This document shows, piece by piece, positions 18,331-27,208 of a DNA stretch of 64,000 nucleotides. Within the stretch, counting starts at the first letter, position 1; each line of letters starts with the position of its first letter. Under the pieces are notes generated by a model, which worked only from the letters and a program-made list of their open reading frames with translations, searched no databases and was not told the DNA's origin. The stretch is from Pseudomonas abietaniphila (lineage in GTDB: Bacteria; Pseudomonadota; Gammaproteobacteria; Pseudomonadales; Pseudomonadaceae), in assembly GCF_900100795.1 (NCBI RefSeq), contig NZ_FNCO01000002.1:682001-746000 (forward strand), in the 5' to 3' direction. The position numbers and the translations under genes are program-made.

Positions 18331-18933
18331 TCAGAAATCGAAGAACACGGTTTCGTCTTCGCCCTGTACGCGGATGTCAAAACGATAGGCTAACTGGCCG
18401 TCGACGCTGCACCGTTTGGCGATCAATGTCTGGCGCCGCTGCGGTTGCTCGATCAGATTGAGCACCGGATCCGCTGCGTTACTCGGGGCTTCGTCATCAA
18501 AGTACAGACGCGTCTGCAGATGGATGTTGATGCCCCTGGCGAACAGGGAAACGTTGACGTGGGGCGCCATCGGTACGCCTGCAGCGTTCAGGACAACGCC
18601 AGGTTTAACGGTCTTGACCTGCCATTCACCCTCATCGGTGGTGGCTGTGCGGCCAAAGCTGTTGAACGTTTTGCTCAGGTCGTAATCGCTGTGGTAACGC
18701 CCCTCGGCATCGGCCTGCCACAGTTCCAGAAACGAGTCCCGAATCAGGTGGCCATTGCCGTCGTAGACGTGCCCCAGCAACACAATGTGCTCGCCGGTCG
18801 CGCCCGGACGGGCCATTTCGTTCCAGATTTCCTGTTCCCGTGCCGGGTTGCCTGCGGCTTCGAGTGCCAGACCGATGTGCACGTAGGGCCCTGCAGTCTG
18901 TGATGGGGTTTCCGGCAATATTTGAACGGGCAT
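18331..18933 (-). CDS. pcaG: Protocatechuate 3,4-dioxygenase, alpha subunit
   Basis: A 200-residue intradiol dioxygenase alpha chain. The N-terminus MPVQILPETPSQTAGPYVHIG is the family hallmark, and the beta-sandwich motif DSFLELWQADAEGRYHSDYD follows. The iron ligands are supplied by the beta chain, and this subunit lacks the His pair, as expected. With PcaH it cleaves protocatechuate to 3-carboxy-cis,cis-muconate. ATG 18933 follows GGAGGG. It lies 12 bp after pcaH, so the subunits are cotranslated. Confidence 0.95.
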   Translation of the reverse strand: MPVQILPETPSQTAGPYVHIGLALEAAGNPAREQEIWNEMARPGATGEHIVLLGHVYDGNGHLIRDSFLELWQADAEGRYHSDYDLSKTFNSFGRTATTDEGEWQVKTVKPGVVLNAAGVPMAPHVNVSLFARGINIHLQTRLYFDDEAPSNAADPVLNLIEQPQRRQTLIAKRCSVDGQLAYRFDIRVQGEDETVFFDF

Positions 18934-18945
18934 GGGCAACCCTCC

Positions 18946-19665
18946 TCAGACGTTTTCGAAGTGTGTCTTGCGCTGACCGCGCAGGACGATATCAAAGCGG
19001 TAGGCCAGGCAATCCATCGGATTGGCCATGCTCATGTCGAGTTTGGCAATCAGGCTCTGCACCGCGTCCGCATTGGCGATGGACTTGACGATCGGACACA
19101 TCCCGATCAGCGGGTCGCCTTCGAAATACAGTTGCGTAATCAGCCGGGTCGAGATCGATGGACCGCTGACGGACACATGGATGTGCGCGGGGCGCCAATC
19201 GTTCGGGCCGTTACGCCATGGGTACGGGCCGGGCTTCACGGTGCGAAAGCTGTAGTTGCCCTCGCGGTCGGTCAGGCAGCGACCTACGCCACCGAAATTG
19301 GGGTCCAGCGGCGCCAGATACGCGTCTTTTTTGTGCCGATAACGGCCGCCGGCATTGGCTTGCCACATTTCCACCAGCGTGTGAGGCACTGGCTTGCCGT
19401 ACTGATCGACGACCCGGCCAGCCACGATGATGCGTTCACCGATCGGTAAACCACCGTTGTTGAAATTCAACAACAGGTCCGCGTCATGACGGCCGAATTG
19501 CAGGTGGGAGAAATCGGGGCCGCTGGTTTCGGAAATCGATTGCGGAATACTGACCAGAGCCTGGCGTGGCGAACGCAGGATCGAGGTCTTGTAATCAGGG
19601 GTCAGGGCTTTCGGGTGCCAATTACGGTCGCGGATGGCGAAGCGGCTGTCGAGTGCGTCGGACAT
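18946..19665 (-). CDS. pcaH: Protocatechuate 3,4-dioxygenase, beta subunit
   Basis: A 239-residue intradiol dioxygenase beta chain. All four non-haem Fe(III) ligands are visible: Tyr109 in GGRYRHKKD, Tyr148 in PGPYPWRNG, and His161 and His163 in WRPAHIHVS. The N-terminal [17 protein letters not shown] is typical of PcaH. It opens the ring of protocatechuate, the product of QuiC in this window. A CAGGAGACTGGC leader supports ATG 19665. The 145-bp gap to pcaQ upstream carries the PcaQ-type operator, so this is probably the first gene of the regulated transcript. Confidence 0.96.
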   Translation of the reverse strand: MSDALDSRFAIRDRNWHPKALTPDYKTSILRSPRQALVSIPQSISETSGPDFSHLQFGRHDADLLLNFNNGGLPIGERIIVAGRVVDQYGKPVPHTLVEMWQANAGGRYRHKKDAYLAPLDPNFGGVGRCLTDREGNYSFRTVKPGPYPWRNGPNDWRPAHIHVSVSGPSISTRLITQLYFEGDPLIGMCPIVKSIANADAVQSLIAKLDMSMANPMDCLAYRFDIVLRGQRKTHFENV

Positions 19666-19794
19666 GCCAGTCTCCTGTTTCTAGTTATTGGAGGTCTGCG
19701 CCTGCTCGTGCCCACCGGTAAACGGTGCGGCCATGCAGGCGATGACGCAGTGTCCCGCGCCATCGACCTCGGCAACACTGAAAATAACGCCGAC

Positions 19795-19818
19795 ATCCAT
19801 AACCAAAAGGTTATGGAT
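19795..19818 (-). promoter_or_regulatory. PcaQ-type operator, perfect inverted repeat
   Basis: Two 10-bp arms, ATCCATAACC and GGTTATGGAT, flank an AAAA spacer. The core ATAACC-N4-GGTTAT differs at one base from the ATAACC-N4-GGTTAA box described for PcaQ of Sinorhizobium meliloti. It lies 130 bp upstream of pcaH and overlaps the stop codon of pcaQ (19811-19813). Confidence 0.82.
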
Positions 19819-20740
19819 AGGTCCCTTCGCGATAGGCCTGCCCGACTTCCCGCAACGTCTCGACACACCACTGCGCGGGAATCGACAGCGGTAACGCCGG
19901 GTTACTGCACAGGCCCACCGAGCCGCCCGGCTCGCGAATTCCGAGCTCGAGCTCGACCAATTCACCCGCTTGCAGATCCTGGCGCACCGCATCGTATGGC
20001 GCGATCCAGACCGCATCACTGCATTGCACGTAGCGGCGGCTGAGGGTCAGGGACAGCGTTTCAAGCCGCTGGCGTGGAGGATCGATACCGTGCTGGACAA
20101 ACAGGCTGTCGGCAAACTGGCGGATGGTGGTCCCCGCCAGCGGCAACACGACCGGGAAGTCTTCAAGCGTCAGCGAACCCTCGCCTGTGGTCAGCAACGG
20201 ATGCCCCTCGCGCACCACCCACGTCATCGATTCGCTGTACAGGTGCTCGAAACTCAAGCCGAGGATCTGTGGGCTGTCGGTCATGCGCCCCACCACCAGA
20301 TCCAGTTCGCCCAAGCGCAACTGCGACAGCAGATACGCGCTCGGACCTGTCGCGACGCTGACCACCAATGCCGGGTGTCTGGCATGTAAGCGACAGATGA
20401 CCTCGGGCACCAGCAGGCTCTCCACGGTCGACAACACCCCGAGTCGCACCGCCACCGGCGCATGCTCCCCCGAACGCAGACTGTTCACCCCTTCGCGCAA
20501 CGCCTGGACGCAGGGCCCGGCGTACCGCATGAAGGCCACGCCCGACTCGGTGAGTGCCGCCCCGCGCTTGCTGCGCACGAACAGGCTGGCGTTGAGCAGG
20601 CCTTCCAGCTCCTTCAGGGTTTTGGACAATGCCGGCTGACTGATCGCCAGTTTGTCCGAGGCTTTGGCCAGGCTGCCTTGGCGCGCCACTTCAAGGAAAC
20701 ACACCAAGTGTCGGAATTTGATCCGCGTATCGATGTTCAC
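19811..20740 (-). CDS. pcaQ: LysR family activator of protocatechuate genes
   Basis: A 309-residue LysR regulator. The winged helix-turn-helix spans about residues 6-65 (FRHLVCFLEVARQGSLAKASDKLAISQPALSKTLKELE). The effector domain starts near 92 with VRLGVLSTVESLLVPEV, as in PcaQ/GbpR-like proteins. It should activate pcaHGBC in response to a carboxylated ring-cleavage intermediate. The gene is unusual in being in line with, not divergent from, its targets. Its GTG start overlaps the bphP stop codon by four bases (GTGA), and no strong Shine-Dalgarno sequence is visible. Translation may therefore depend on ribosomes finishing bphP. Confidence 0.92.
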   Translation of the reverse strand: MNIDTRIKFRHLVCFLEVARQGSLAKASDKLAISQPALSKTLKELEGLLNASLFVRSKRGAALTESGVAFMRYAGPCVQALREGVNSLRSGEHAPVAVRLGVLSTVESLLVPEVICRLHARHPALVVSVATGPSAYLLSQLRLGELDLVVGRMTDSPQILGLSFEHLYSESMTWVVREGHPLLTTGEGSLTLEDFPVVLPLAGTTIRQFADSLFVQHGIDPPRQRLETLSLTLSRRYVQCSDAVWIAPYDAVRQDLQAGELVELELGIREPGGSVGLCSNPALPLSIPAQWCVETLREVGQAYREGTYP

Positions 20741-22956
20741 GAAGGTTTTGCCACCGGCACGGTAAAACGGAACACGCTGCCCACGCCCAACGCACTGGAC
20801 GCGGTCAACTCACCGCCATGGGCTTTGACGATCCCCTGCGAGATGTACAGCCCCAAGCCGGTGCCGCTCGGATTGCCTTCCCGTATGCGCCAGTAACGCT
20901 CGAAGACATGAGGCAGTTGATCCGGGGCAATGCCAGCACCGGAGTCGACGATGCTCACGGCGACGAAATCGCCCTCCAGGGTCGCCGTCACGCTGATCAA
21001 TCCTTCCTTTGGGGTGAACTTGATGGCGTTCCCCACCAGATTGGACAGCACCTGAAACATCCGCTCAGGGTCGGCCATGACCTTTAGCTCAGGCTCGCCT
21101 GAGAACGTCAAGTCGATGAACTTGTTCAGCGCCAGCGGCGTCAGCAGCGACCAGGCGTCCTCGAAGAGCTGGCTGATCTCCACTGCCTGCGGAGCGATGG
21201 AATAACGGCCAGCCTCGATCTTCGCGGTGTCGAGCAGGTCCTCCAGCAGGTTGGTCATGCGCGCCGTGGCTCGCTGCAACGTATCGATTGCCGAGTTCAA
21301 GCGTTTGGACGCCGGGCTCACATCGGCAGCGATCAACCGCTGCATCATCCCGCACTGCATGACAATCGCCGTCAACGGACTGCGCAAATCGTGGGACACC
21401 ACCGCCACCAGTTCGTCCCGGGCGCGCACGGCGTCTTTCTCGCGCAATACCTGCCGCGACAAATCCGATTCCAGTGCAGACCGCCGCAAGTCGGACACCG
21501 CATAAACGTCGCCGACATCCCACTGCCGGGCTGTGCCATCGACCTGTTGCTTCCAGACTTCAAACGATTCACGCGGCTGCAAGCGGTTGCCTACCACGAC
21601 CTTCGACATGTCCGGGTTGCCGCTCCACTGCACGCTTTCCTTCTGCTCGGGGCGAAACCACAAAACCGCGTTGTCCACCGGCTTTGGCAAACTGAACGCC
21701 AGCAGACCGCTGGCAACCCGCGAGTACGCCCGGGCAGGCTCATAAAGCGCACCCAGACTGTCCGTGGTCACAACGCTGTCCGACGCCTGCACCCAGGTTT
21801 GCAGTGCCTTCACTTGTTCAGCCGATGGGCATTGACCAAACAGATGCACCTGATCCTCGATGACGACCGCCAGGCCACCGGCGTCGACGAGGGCCAGGAC
21901 GTCTTCAGCTTGCTCGATCAAGCCGTGATACACATCCCCGTCCGCTTCGGCCATCGCGTTGGCGAGCAGGTTGAGCAGACCGCCCTTCGCCTGACGCTGG
22001 CGCTGTGCGTTCAGTTCTTCGAGCGCGCTGATCTGCATCGAGAGCACTTGGCCGATGGTCTCGCAGGCCACCCGCAAGGCAGGCGGCACTCGCAACGGCT
22101 GGCGATTGCCGCAGCTGATCAGGCCCCACAGCCGATCATCCTTGAGCAGCGAAATGCTCATGGACGAACGCACGTCCATGTTCTGCATGTACTGACAATG
22201 GATTGGCGACACGCTGCGCAACACTGCGTACGCCATGTCCAGCGGCTGGCCCGTGTCTGGCCGCAGCGCTGGCACCATGGGCACAGGGACGTAAGCGGCA
22301 TCGGGAATGATCCGCAGCCAGTTCAGGCGATACAGTTCGCGCGCCTGCTCGGGAATGTCGCTGGCAGGGAAAAACAGGCCTTGATAGGCGTCCAGTTCAG
22401 AGGTGGCGGACTCGGCGATGACCTGACCGTGGCCCGCCTCCTGAAAACGGTAGATCAGCACGCGGTCGTAGCCGGTCAGCGCACGAATCTCGGTGACGCT
22501 GATCTCGTAGAGTGCCGACAGGGTTTTCGCCGATTGAAGGCGTCGCAGCGTGCGGGTGAGGCGTTGATCAAGCGAGCGCCCGACAGCGGCAGGGTCGGCC
22601 TGAACCGGCTCAAGCTCGATGAACAGCAGGCCGTCGTGGCGATGGATCAGCCCGTCGACCGTCTGGTCGCCGATCCGCAGCGACATGGGGTTGATCTCGT
22701 CCAGTGACTCGGATAGCAAGCGTTCCCGCAAGCGCTCGGAGGGTTCGTTGCCGAGCCAGCCGGACAGCGGCTGGCCTGACTGCGGCGCGGGAGCATCGGC
22801 CAGCAACGATTGAGCGTTGGCGCTGACTTGCTGAACCGTCCACGTGGCTTCGTCCACTGTCAGCAACACGCCATGGGGCTGAATCGCGCCCGGAATCCGG
22901 ATCGGCTCGTCAGCGCAGTTCTTCAGCAACGTCTGCAAATCGTGTTCAGAGGTCAT
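20737..22956 (-). CDS. bphP: Bacteriophytochrome histidine kinase
   Basis: A 739-residue red/far-red light sensor kinase. The PAS domain begins with NCADEPIRIPGAIQPHG, with the biliverdin-attaching cysteine at 14. The GAF domain carries ASDIPEQAR at 198-206 and SPIHCQYMQNMDV, with His253 next to the chromophore. The PHY domain has the tongue motif PRESF at 461-465. HisKA follows with phospho-acceptor His522 (VVSHDLRSPLTAI). The ATPase domain has N643 in NLVGNAIKF, DSGAG at 671 and GTGLGL at 698. ATG 22956 has AAGGAG seven bases upstream and overlaps the bphO stop (ATGA). The 3' end overlaps pcaQ. No response regulator is adjacent. Confidence 0.96.
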   Translation of the reverse strand: MTSEHDLQTLLKNCADEPIRIPGAIQPHGVLLTVDEATWTVQQVSANAQSLLADAPAPQSGQPLSGWLGNEPSERLRERLLSESLDEINPMSLRIGDQTVDGLIHRHDGLLFIELEPVQADPAAVGRSLDQRLTRTLRRLQSAKTLSALYEISVTEIRALTGYDRVLIYRFQEAGHGQVIAESATSELDAYQGLFFPASDIPEQARELYRLNWLRIIPDAAYVPVPMVPALRPDTGQPLDMAYAVLRSVSPIHCQYMQNMDVRSSMSISLLKDDRLWGLISCGNRQPLRVPPALRVACETIGQVLSMQISALEELNAQRQRQAKGGLLNLLANAMAEADGDVYHGLIEQAEDVLALVDAGGLAVVIEDQVHLFGQCPSAEQVKALQTWVQASDSVVTTDSLGALYEPARAYSRVASGLLAFSLPKPVDNAVLWFRPEQKESVQWSGNPDMSKVVVGNRLQPRESFEVWKQQVDGTARQWDVGDVYAVSDLRRSALESDLSRQVLREKDAVRARDELVAVVSHDLRSPLTAIVMQCGMMQRLIAADVSPASKRLNSAIDTLQRATARMTNLLEDLLDTAKIEAGRYSIAPQAVEISQLFEDAWSLLTPLALNKFIDLTFSGEPELKVMADPERMFQVLSNLVGNAIKFTPKEGLISVTATLEGDFVAVSIVDSGAGIAPDQLPHVFERYWRIREGNPSGTGLGLYISQGIVKAHGGELTASSALGVGSVFRFTVPVAKPS

Positions 22957-23579
22957 CGCAGCACTCCTTTGCATTCCAGCCAGCAGGCGAACGAAGCAAA
23001 CGTGGCGCAGGCCGAATCCACCACTTGCTGGTTGTCGTCGGGATGATCGAAGCCTGCCAACTGTTTGAGGAACGCCTTCCACAAGCGTCCTGTGTCCCGG
23101 CCGTAGACATCAAGGAATTCGCCGCCGCTGTCGGCGCCGATCGACAGTCGCTCGGCGATGATGCGGCGCAGGACTTGCCCACCCAGCGTGGCGCCTTCCA
23201 TGACGTACATCACGCCGAGCAGATCGGCCTCGCCGTTAATAGGCGGCAGGTCGGCGCACAACGGCAACGCCTCGATCTGAGCGTCGTTCAGCCCCAGTGC
23301 ACGCAGGTCTTTCACCAACGCCGGGACCTTTTGCCGATCGGGCTGAACGAGGTGCGGGGCATGAAACCGCTCGATTTGCCCTTGCAGCGGCGCATGAAAA
23401 CCGTAATACGCCTGGATAATGCGCTGATAGGCATCCCGATCAAGGTCGGGGTGCGTCAGCGGCAATCGGGCCTCCAGCGCCTTGTGTTGCGCCGCAGTGG
23501 CGGCACGCAGCATCTGCAGCACGCAAGGTGCCTGGGTTGCAGCGCTGGAGAGCGTTAATTCGGGGGTAGCTTCAACCAA
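22953..23579 (-). CDS. bphO: Biliverdin-producing haem oxygenase
   Basis: A 208-residue bacterial haem oxygenase. The proximal histidine is expected at AAQHKALEARLP (His32), and the distal helix is represented by YVMEGATLGGQVL. It degrades haem to biliverdin IX-alpha, the chromophore of the BphP encoded next. The four-base ATGA overlap with bphP implies coupled translation of chromophore enzyme and apoprotein. It is the first gene of the collinear run that continues into pcaQ and pcaHGBC. The leader lies in the 117-bp gap to the GapN-like gene. Confidence 0.93.
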   Translation of the reverse strand: MVEATPELTLSSAATQAPCVLQMLRAATAAQHKALEARLPLTHPDLDRDAYQRIIQAYYGFHAPLQGQIERFHAPHLVQPDRQKVPALVKDLRALGLNDAQIEALPLCADLPPINGEADLLGVMYVMEGATLGGQVLRRIIAERLSIGADSGGEFLDVYGRDTGRLWKAFLKQLAGFDHPDDNQQVVDSACATFASFACWLECKGVLR

Positions 23580-23696
23580 GGGCGGTGGCGTCCAGTCAGG
23601 ATGGAAATGGCTTGGAGTACAGCGACATCCGCAGGTTCAAGGCAGATGGCTACCGCGCACACTAAGGGGCGCGGCGCCAAGGTGCAAACCTCTCGA

Positions 23697-25322
23697 TCAA
23701 AAGATGTAATCAGTGGTCAGGAAGCTTGATTCGCGGTTGTGAATGATGTCGCTGATCAGTGCCTTGTTACTCTCCTGGAACTTGGTGGCCACCAAGGTCC
23801 GGATCGAGAACACACGCAGTGCGTCATGGACCGACAAGGTGCCTTCTGCCGAGTTCTTGCGGCCGTTGAACGGGAAGCTGTCAGGGCCACGCTGGCATTG
23901 GGCGTTGATGTTGATCCGGCCGACCTGATTGGCGAACGCATCGACCAGACGTCCGACCTGCTTGGAGTCGTTGCCGAAAATACTCAGTTGCTGGCCGAAG
24001 TCCGAGTCGAGCACGTATTCGATGACCGTTTCCAGATCACGGTACGCCACCACGGGCACCACCGGTCCGAACTGCTCTTCGTGGTAAACGCGCATGTCCG
24101 GGGTCACCGGGTAGAGCACAGCCGGGTAGAAGAACTGCTGATGGGTCTCGCCACCGCCTTCGTTGACCACTTTTGCGCCTTTGCTCACGGCGTCGTCGAC
24201 CAGGCCCTGCAGGTAGTCGGTCTTGCCGGGTTCTGGCAGCGGTGTCAGCGAAACGCCCGGTTCCCACGGCATGCCCGGTTTGAGCTGCGCCAGCTTCTCT
24301 TCGAATTTCTCGAGGAAGCTGCCAACGACGTTCTCATGCACGAACAGGATCTTCAGCGCGGTGCAGCGCTGGCCGTTGAATGACAGCGAGCCGGTGATGG
24401 CTTCACTGACCGCATTGTCCAGGTTGACATCGGGTAAGACGATGCCCGGGTTCTTGGCGTCCAGACCCAAGGCTGCGCGCAGACGGTGAGGTTTTGGGTG
24501 CAGCTTCTTCAAGGCGCTGGCGGCCTTGTTGGTGCCGATGAACGCAAACACGTCGATCTTGCCGCTGGCCATCAGCGCGCTCACGGTTTCACGGCCGCTG
24601 CCGTAAATCACGTTGATGACGCCCGCCGGGAAGCTGTCGCGGAAGGCTTCGAGCAGCGGACGGATCAGCAATACCCCGAACTTGGCGGGCTTGAACACCA
24701 CGGTGTTGCCCATGATCAGCGCGGGAATCAGCGTGGTGAAGGTTTCGTTCAACGGGTAGTTGTAGGGACCCATGCACAAGGTGACGCCCAGCGGAACGCG
24801 ACGGATCTGGCCCAGCGTGTCCTGTTCGAGCTCGAAACGGCTGGAACGGCGGTCCAGCTCCTTCAGTGCGTTGATGGTGTCGACGATGTAATCGCAGGTG
24901 CGGTCGAACTCTTTCTGCGAGTCCTTGAGGTTCTTGCCGATCTCCCACATCAGCAGGGTGACCACGGCATCGCGCTGTTCGCGCATGCGCTTGAGGAAGG
25001 TTTCGACATGATGGATGCGGTCAACGACGCGCATCGTCGGCCAGGCGCCCTGCCCGCGATCATAGGCTTTGACGGCAGCGTCCAGCGCGGTCATCGAGGT
25101 GTCCGCGTCCATCAGCGGTGTGCTGCCCAGCACCACGGACTCAAGGCCCGCGTCGGTTTTCAACGACACCGGACTGAGCACCGGTGCCAGCGGTCCTTGC
25201 CACTGACGCAGCTCGCCATCCACCAGGTACTCACGCTGCTCGATGGCAGGCCCTGCGCGGAACTGCTCAGGAATCTCATCGGCCCTTGGGTACAGGTTGT
25301 CCAGGCGATTTTGCAGGGTCAT
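23697..25322 (-). CDS. Aldehyde dehydrogenase, NADP-dependent GAPDH (GapN)-like
   Basis: A 541-residue ALDH-superfamily enzyme, longer than the usual 480-500. The catalytic cysteine is Cys320 in SLSFNGQRCTALK, and the cofactor region MGPYNYPLNETF plus KPAKFG is normal. The general-base motif LELGGK is replaced by LGLDAK (Gly286 at the glutamate position). That is unusual for a hydrolytic ALDH but appears to belong to a distinct clade of GapN-like proteins. The likely reaction is irreversible oxidation of glyceraldehyde-3-phosphate with NADP, but another phospho- or semialdehyde is possible. GAGG precedes ATG 25322. It appears monocistronic. Confidence 0.8.
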   Translation of the reverse strand: MTLQNRLDNLYPRADEIPEQFRAGPAIEQREYLVDGELRQWQGPLAPVLSPVSLKTDAGLESVVLGSTPLMDADTSMTALDAAVKAYDRGQGAWPTMRVVDRIHHVETFLKRMREQRDAVVTLLMWEIGKNLKDSQKEFDRTCDYIVDTINALKELDRRSSRFELEQDTLGQIRRVPLGVTLCMGPYNYPLNETFTTLIPALIMGNTVVFKPAKFGVLLIRPLLEAFRDSFPAGVINVIYGSGRETVSALMASGKIDVFAFIGTNKAASALKKLHPKPHRLRAALGLDAKNPGIVLPDVNLDNAVSEAITGSLSFNGQRCTALKILFVHENVVGSFLEKFEEKLAQLKPGMPWEPGVSLTPLPEPGKTDYLQGLVDDAVSKGAKVVNEGGGETHQQFFYPAVLYPVTPDMRVYHEEQFGPVVPVVAYRDLETVIEYVLDSDFGQQLSIFGNDSKQVGRLVDAFANQVGRININAQCQRGPDSFPFNGRKNSAEGTLSVHDALRVFSIRTLVATKFQESNKALISDIIHNRESSFLTTDYIF

Positions 25323-25725
25323 CTCTCTCTACCTCTTCCAGTCGGTAATCGTGCGAAACACACTACGCCACAGGTCGAAGGGAATGAAAAGACTTGCGAC
25401 GAATGTCACGGTGGCGTGACAGAGGATGCGACCTTTAGAAACAGCCGTTCATCCGCGGACGGGGCTTGCCAGAGCTGGTATCGCAGCGTCAGAGCAAAGT
25501 GCGTCAGACACCGTACTGGTGGGAGCCGGCTTGGTGCGGGCCGCGTTCGCTGCCCTCGTAACCTCGGACGTCTCCTACCGGTATGGTGGCGTCGGAGGAA
25601 AGTGCGTCAGACACCGTATGGGTGGGAACCGGGTTGGTGCGGGCCGCGTTCGGACGAATGCGGTGGGTCCTCTGACATTTACGCCACTGACCCACTCGGA
25701 CGTCTCCTACCGGTATGGCGGCGGT
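25323..25725. repeat. Intergenic region with two degenerate direct repeats
   Basis: Two copies of a roughly 100-bp unit lie head to tail: one about 25496-25595 and one about 25599-25725. Both contain AAGTGCGTCAGACACCGTA, TTGGTGCGGGCCGCGTTCG and GGACGTCTCCTACCGGTATG. The second copy carries about 29 extra bases between the last two blocks. They end at the stop codon of the diguanylate cyclase gene. No gene is supported in the 403 bp between the two genes. Confidence 0.65.
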
Positions 25726-26850
25726 TCAGGCCACCGCGGTCTGGTTCCGACCCTGCGCCTTGGCCCGGAACAATGCTTTATCAGCATCGTTGAGCAGCAT
25801 GTTCACGTCACGGTCAGCGCCGTTCATCGAAGCGACCCCGATGCTGGCGGTGATGCCTTCGACGTGCTCGCATGCCAGCTTCGCGATGGCCTGACGCAGC
25901 TGCTCGGCCGTGGCCTCGGCGTCGTCGATTGAGGTGTCGGTGAGCAGTATCGCGAACTCTTCGCCGCCCAGTCGACCGCAGAGGTCGACATCGCGGATGG
26001 ACTCGCAAATGACGCCGCCGATCTGTCGCAGCACCTTGTCGCCCGCCTGATGGCCGTACGAGTCGTTGATGCGTTTGAAATGATCGATGTCCAACATCAA
26101 TACCGACAGCGGCACCCGGTTGCGCTTGCAGTGCTCGTAGGTCTGCTCGGCCTGTCTGAAGAACGCCCGACGGTTCTTCAACCCGGTCAGTTCATCGGTT
26201 TGCGCGGCATGGTTGGCGATGCTGTGCGCGTATTCCATTTCCCGCGTCAGACGAAACGCCGTTTCCATGGCCTCGGACAGTTTGCGGGTTGCGCTGATCA
26301 CGAACGAGACAAACACCAGTGTGGCAGCGGCCATACCAATCTGCGTCGGCGCGGGCTGGAACAGCAGCCAAAACGAACAGGGCAACAACACCAGCGAGAT
26401 CGACACGATGGTCATCGAACGGTAAGCGGAATAGCAGGACACTGCGCTCACTGACATCCCCACCGTAAACAGCAACACCAGACTCTGCGTCACCAGGTCA
26501 TTCAGATGCATCAGTGCCAGCGCGCCACCACCCCAGATGGCAGCCGACAGTGCCAGTGTCAGCCAGTAGCGGCGCTCCCAGCGTTGCGGCGTGCGGGTTT
26601 CGACCGGGCTTCGAAAATACGTCACCAACAACACGATGCGCAGCGAGGTCGACGCACACAGCAGGCCCAGCCAGACCAGAATCACCTCGTGACCGACACG
26701 ATTCCAACACAGCCAGCTCAACATCAGCGCAGCCAGAAAGCTTCCCAACACAGAGAAAAACGTCTGGCGAAACAATAAGTGCAGACGATCGGTTCGCACC
26801 TGCGCCCGTATCAGGGCATCGCGTTCGTGCTGATGCTCAAAGAGGTACAT
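25726..26850 (-). CDS. Membrane diguanylate cyclase (GGDEF)
   Basis: A 374-residue protein. Residues about 28-190 hold five or six membrane segments in a sensory module without a soluble ligand domain. Residues about 215-374 are a GGDEF domain: DELTGLKNRRAFF, MLDIDHFKRINDSYGHQAGD and the active-site GGEEF at 295-299. The inhibitory I-site RDVD is at 286-289, exactly five residues before GGEEF. It should therefore make cyclic-di-GMP and be subject to product inhibition. No EAL domain follows. ATG 26850 is preferred because of GCAGG eight bases upstream; ATG 26880 is also open. Confidence 0.9.
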   Translation of the reverse strand: MYLFEHQHERDALIRAQVRTDRLHLLFRQTFFSVLGSFLAALMLSWLCWNRVGHEVILVWLGLLCASTSLRIVLLVTYFRSPVETRTPQRWERRYWLTLALSAAIWGGGALALMHLNDLVTQSLVLLFTVGMSVSAVSCYSAYRSMTIVSISLVLLPCSFWLLFQPAPTQIGMAAATLVFVSFVISATRKLSEAMETAFRLTREMEYAHSIANHAAQTDELTGLKNRRAFFRQAEQTYEHCKRNRVPLSVLMLDIDHFKRINDSYGHQAGDKVLRQIGGVICESIRDVDLCGRLGGEEFAILLTDTSIDDAEATAEQLRQAIAKLACEHVEGITASIGVASMNGADRDVNMLLNDADKALFRAKAQGRNQTAVA

Positions 26851-27208
26851 CGGATGTGCCTGCCCAACCCACGGTGACATGGCCGGATTGTGGCACCCGG
26901 CCATGAGGCAGCACAACTCACGCTCGCCTAAACGGTGGAGAATTCCAGCCTGCGCACTGAAAAACAGTGGGCATTGACCAAAACGGCCAGTCCAGAGCCG
27001 TTAATCGGTCCGGGACCGAACGTTCAGTTCCAGTCAACGAATCGGTTTGCCGACCGTGACACCCGACATGGAGCCTGAGAGGTCGCTCGCCTGATCGGGC
27101 GATTCGGCAGGACGATCAAGCGGGTGTGCTTGCATGGCCCGACGACCCGCGAGCACACTGGGCGCGAGATCGATATCAACGCACTGTTTTAAACAGGAAG
27201 GATGAATA
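26851..27208. other. Divergent promoter region, cyclase gene and msrA
   Basis: About 360 bp without a supported gene. It must hold promoters for the two divergent genes. The sequence GGAAGG at 27197-27202 is the ribosome site of msrA. No long repeat or operator is obvious. Confidence 0.45.

Noticed and set aside
21391..22707. 438-codon frame on the plus strand opposite bphP
   Set aside because: Shadow of the phytochrome; bphP has all expected motifs.
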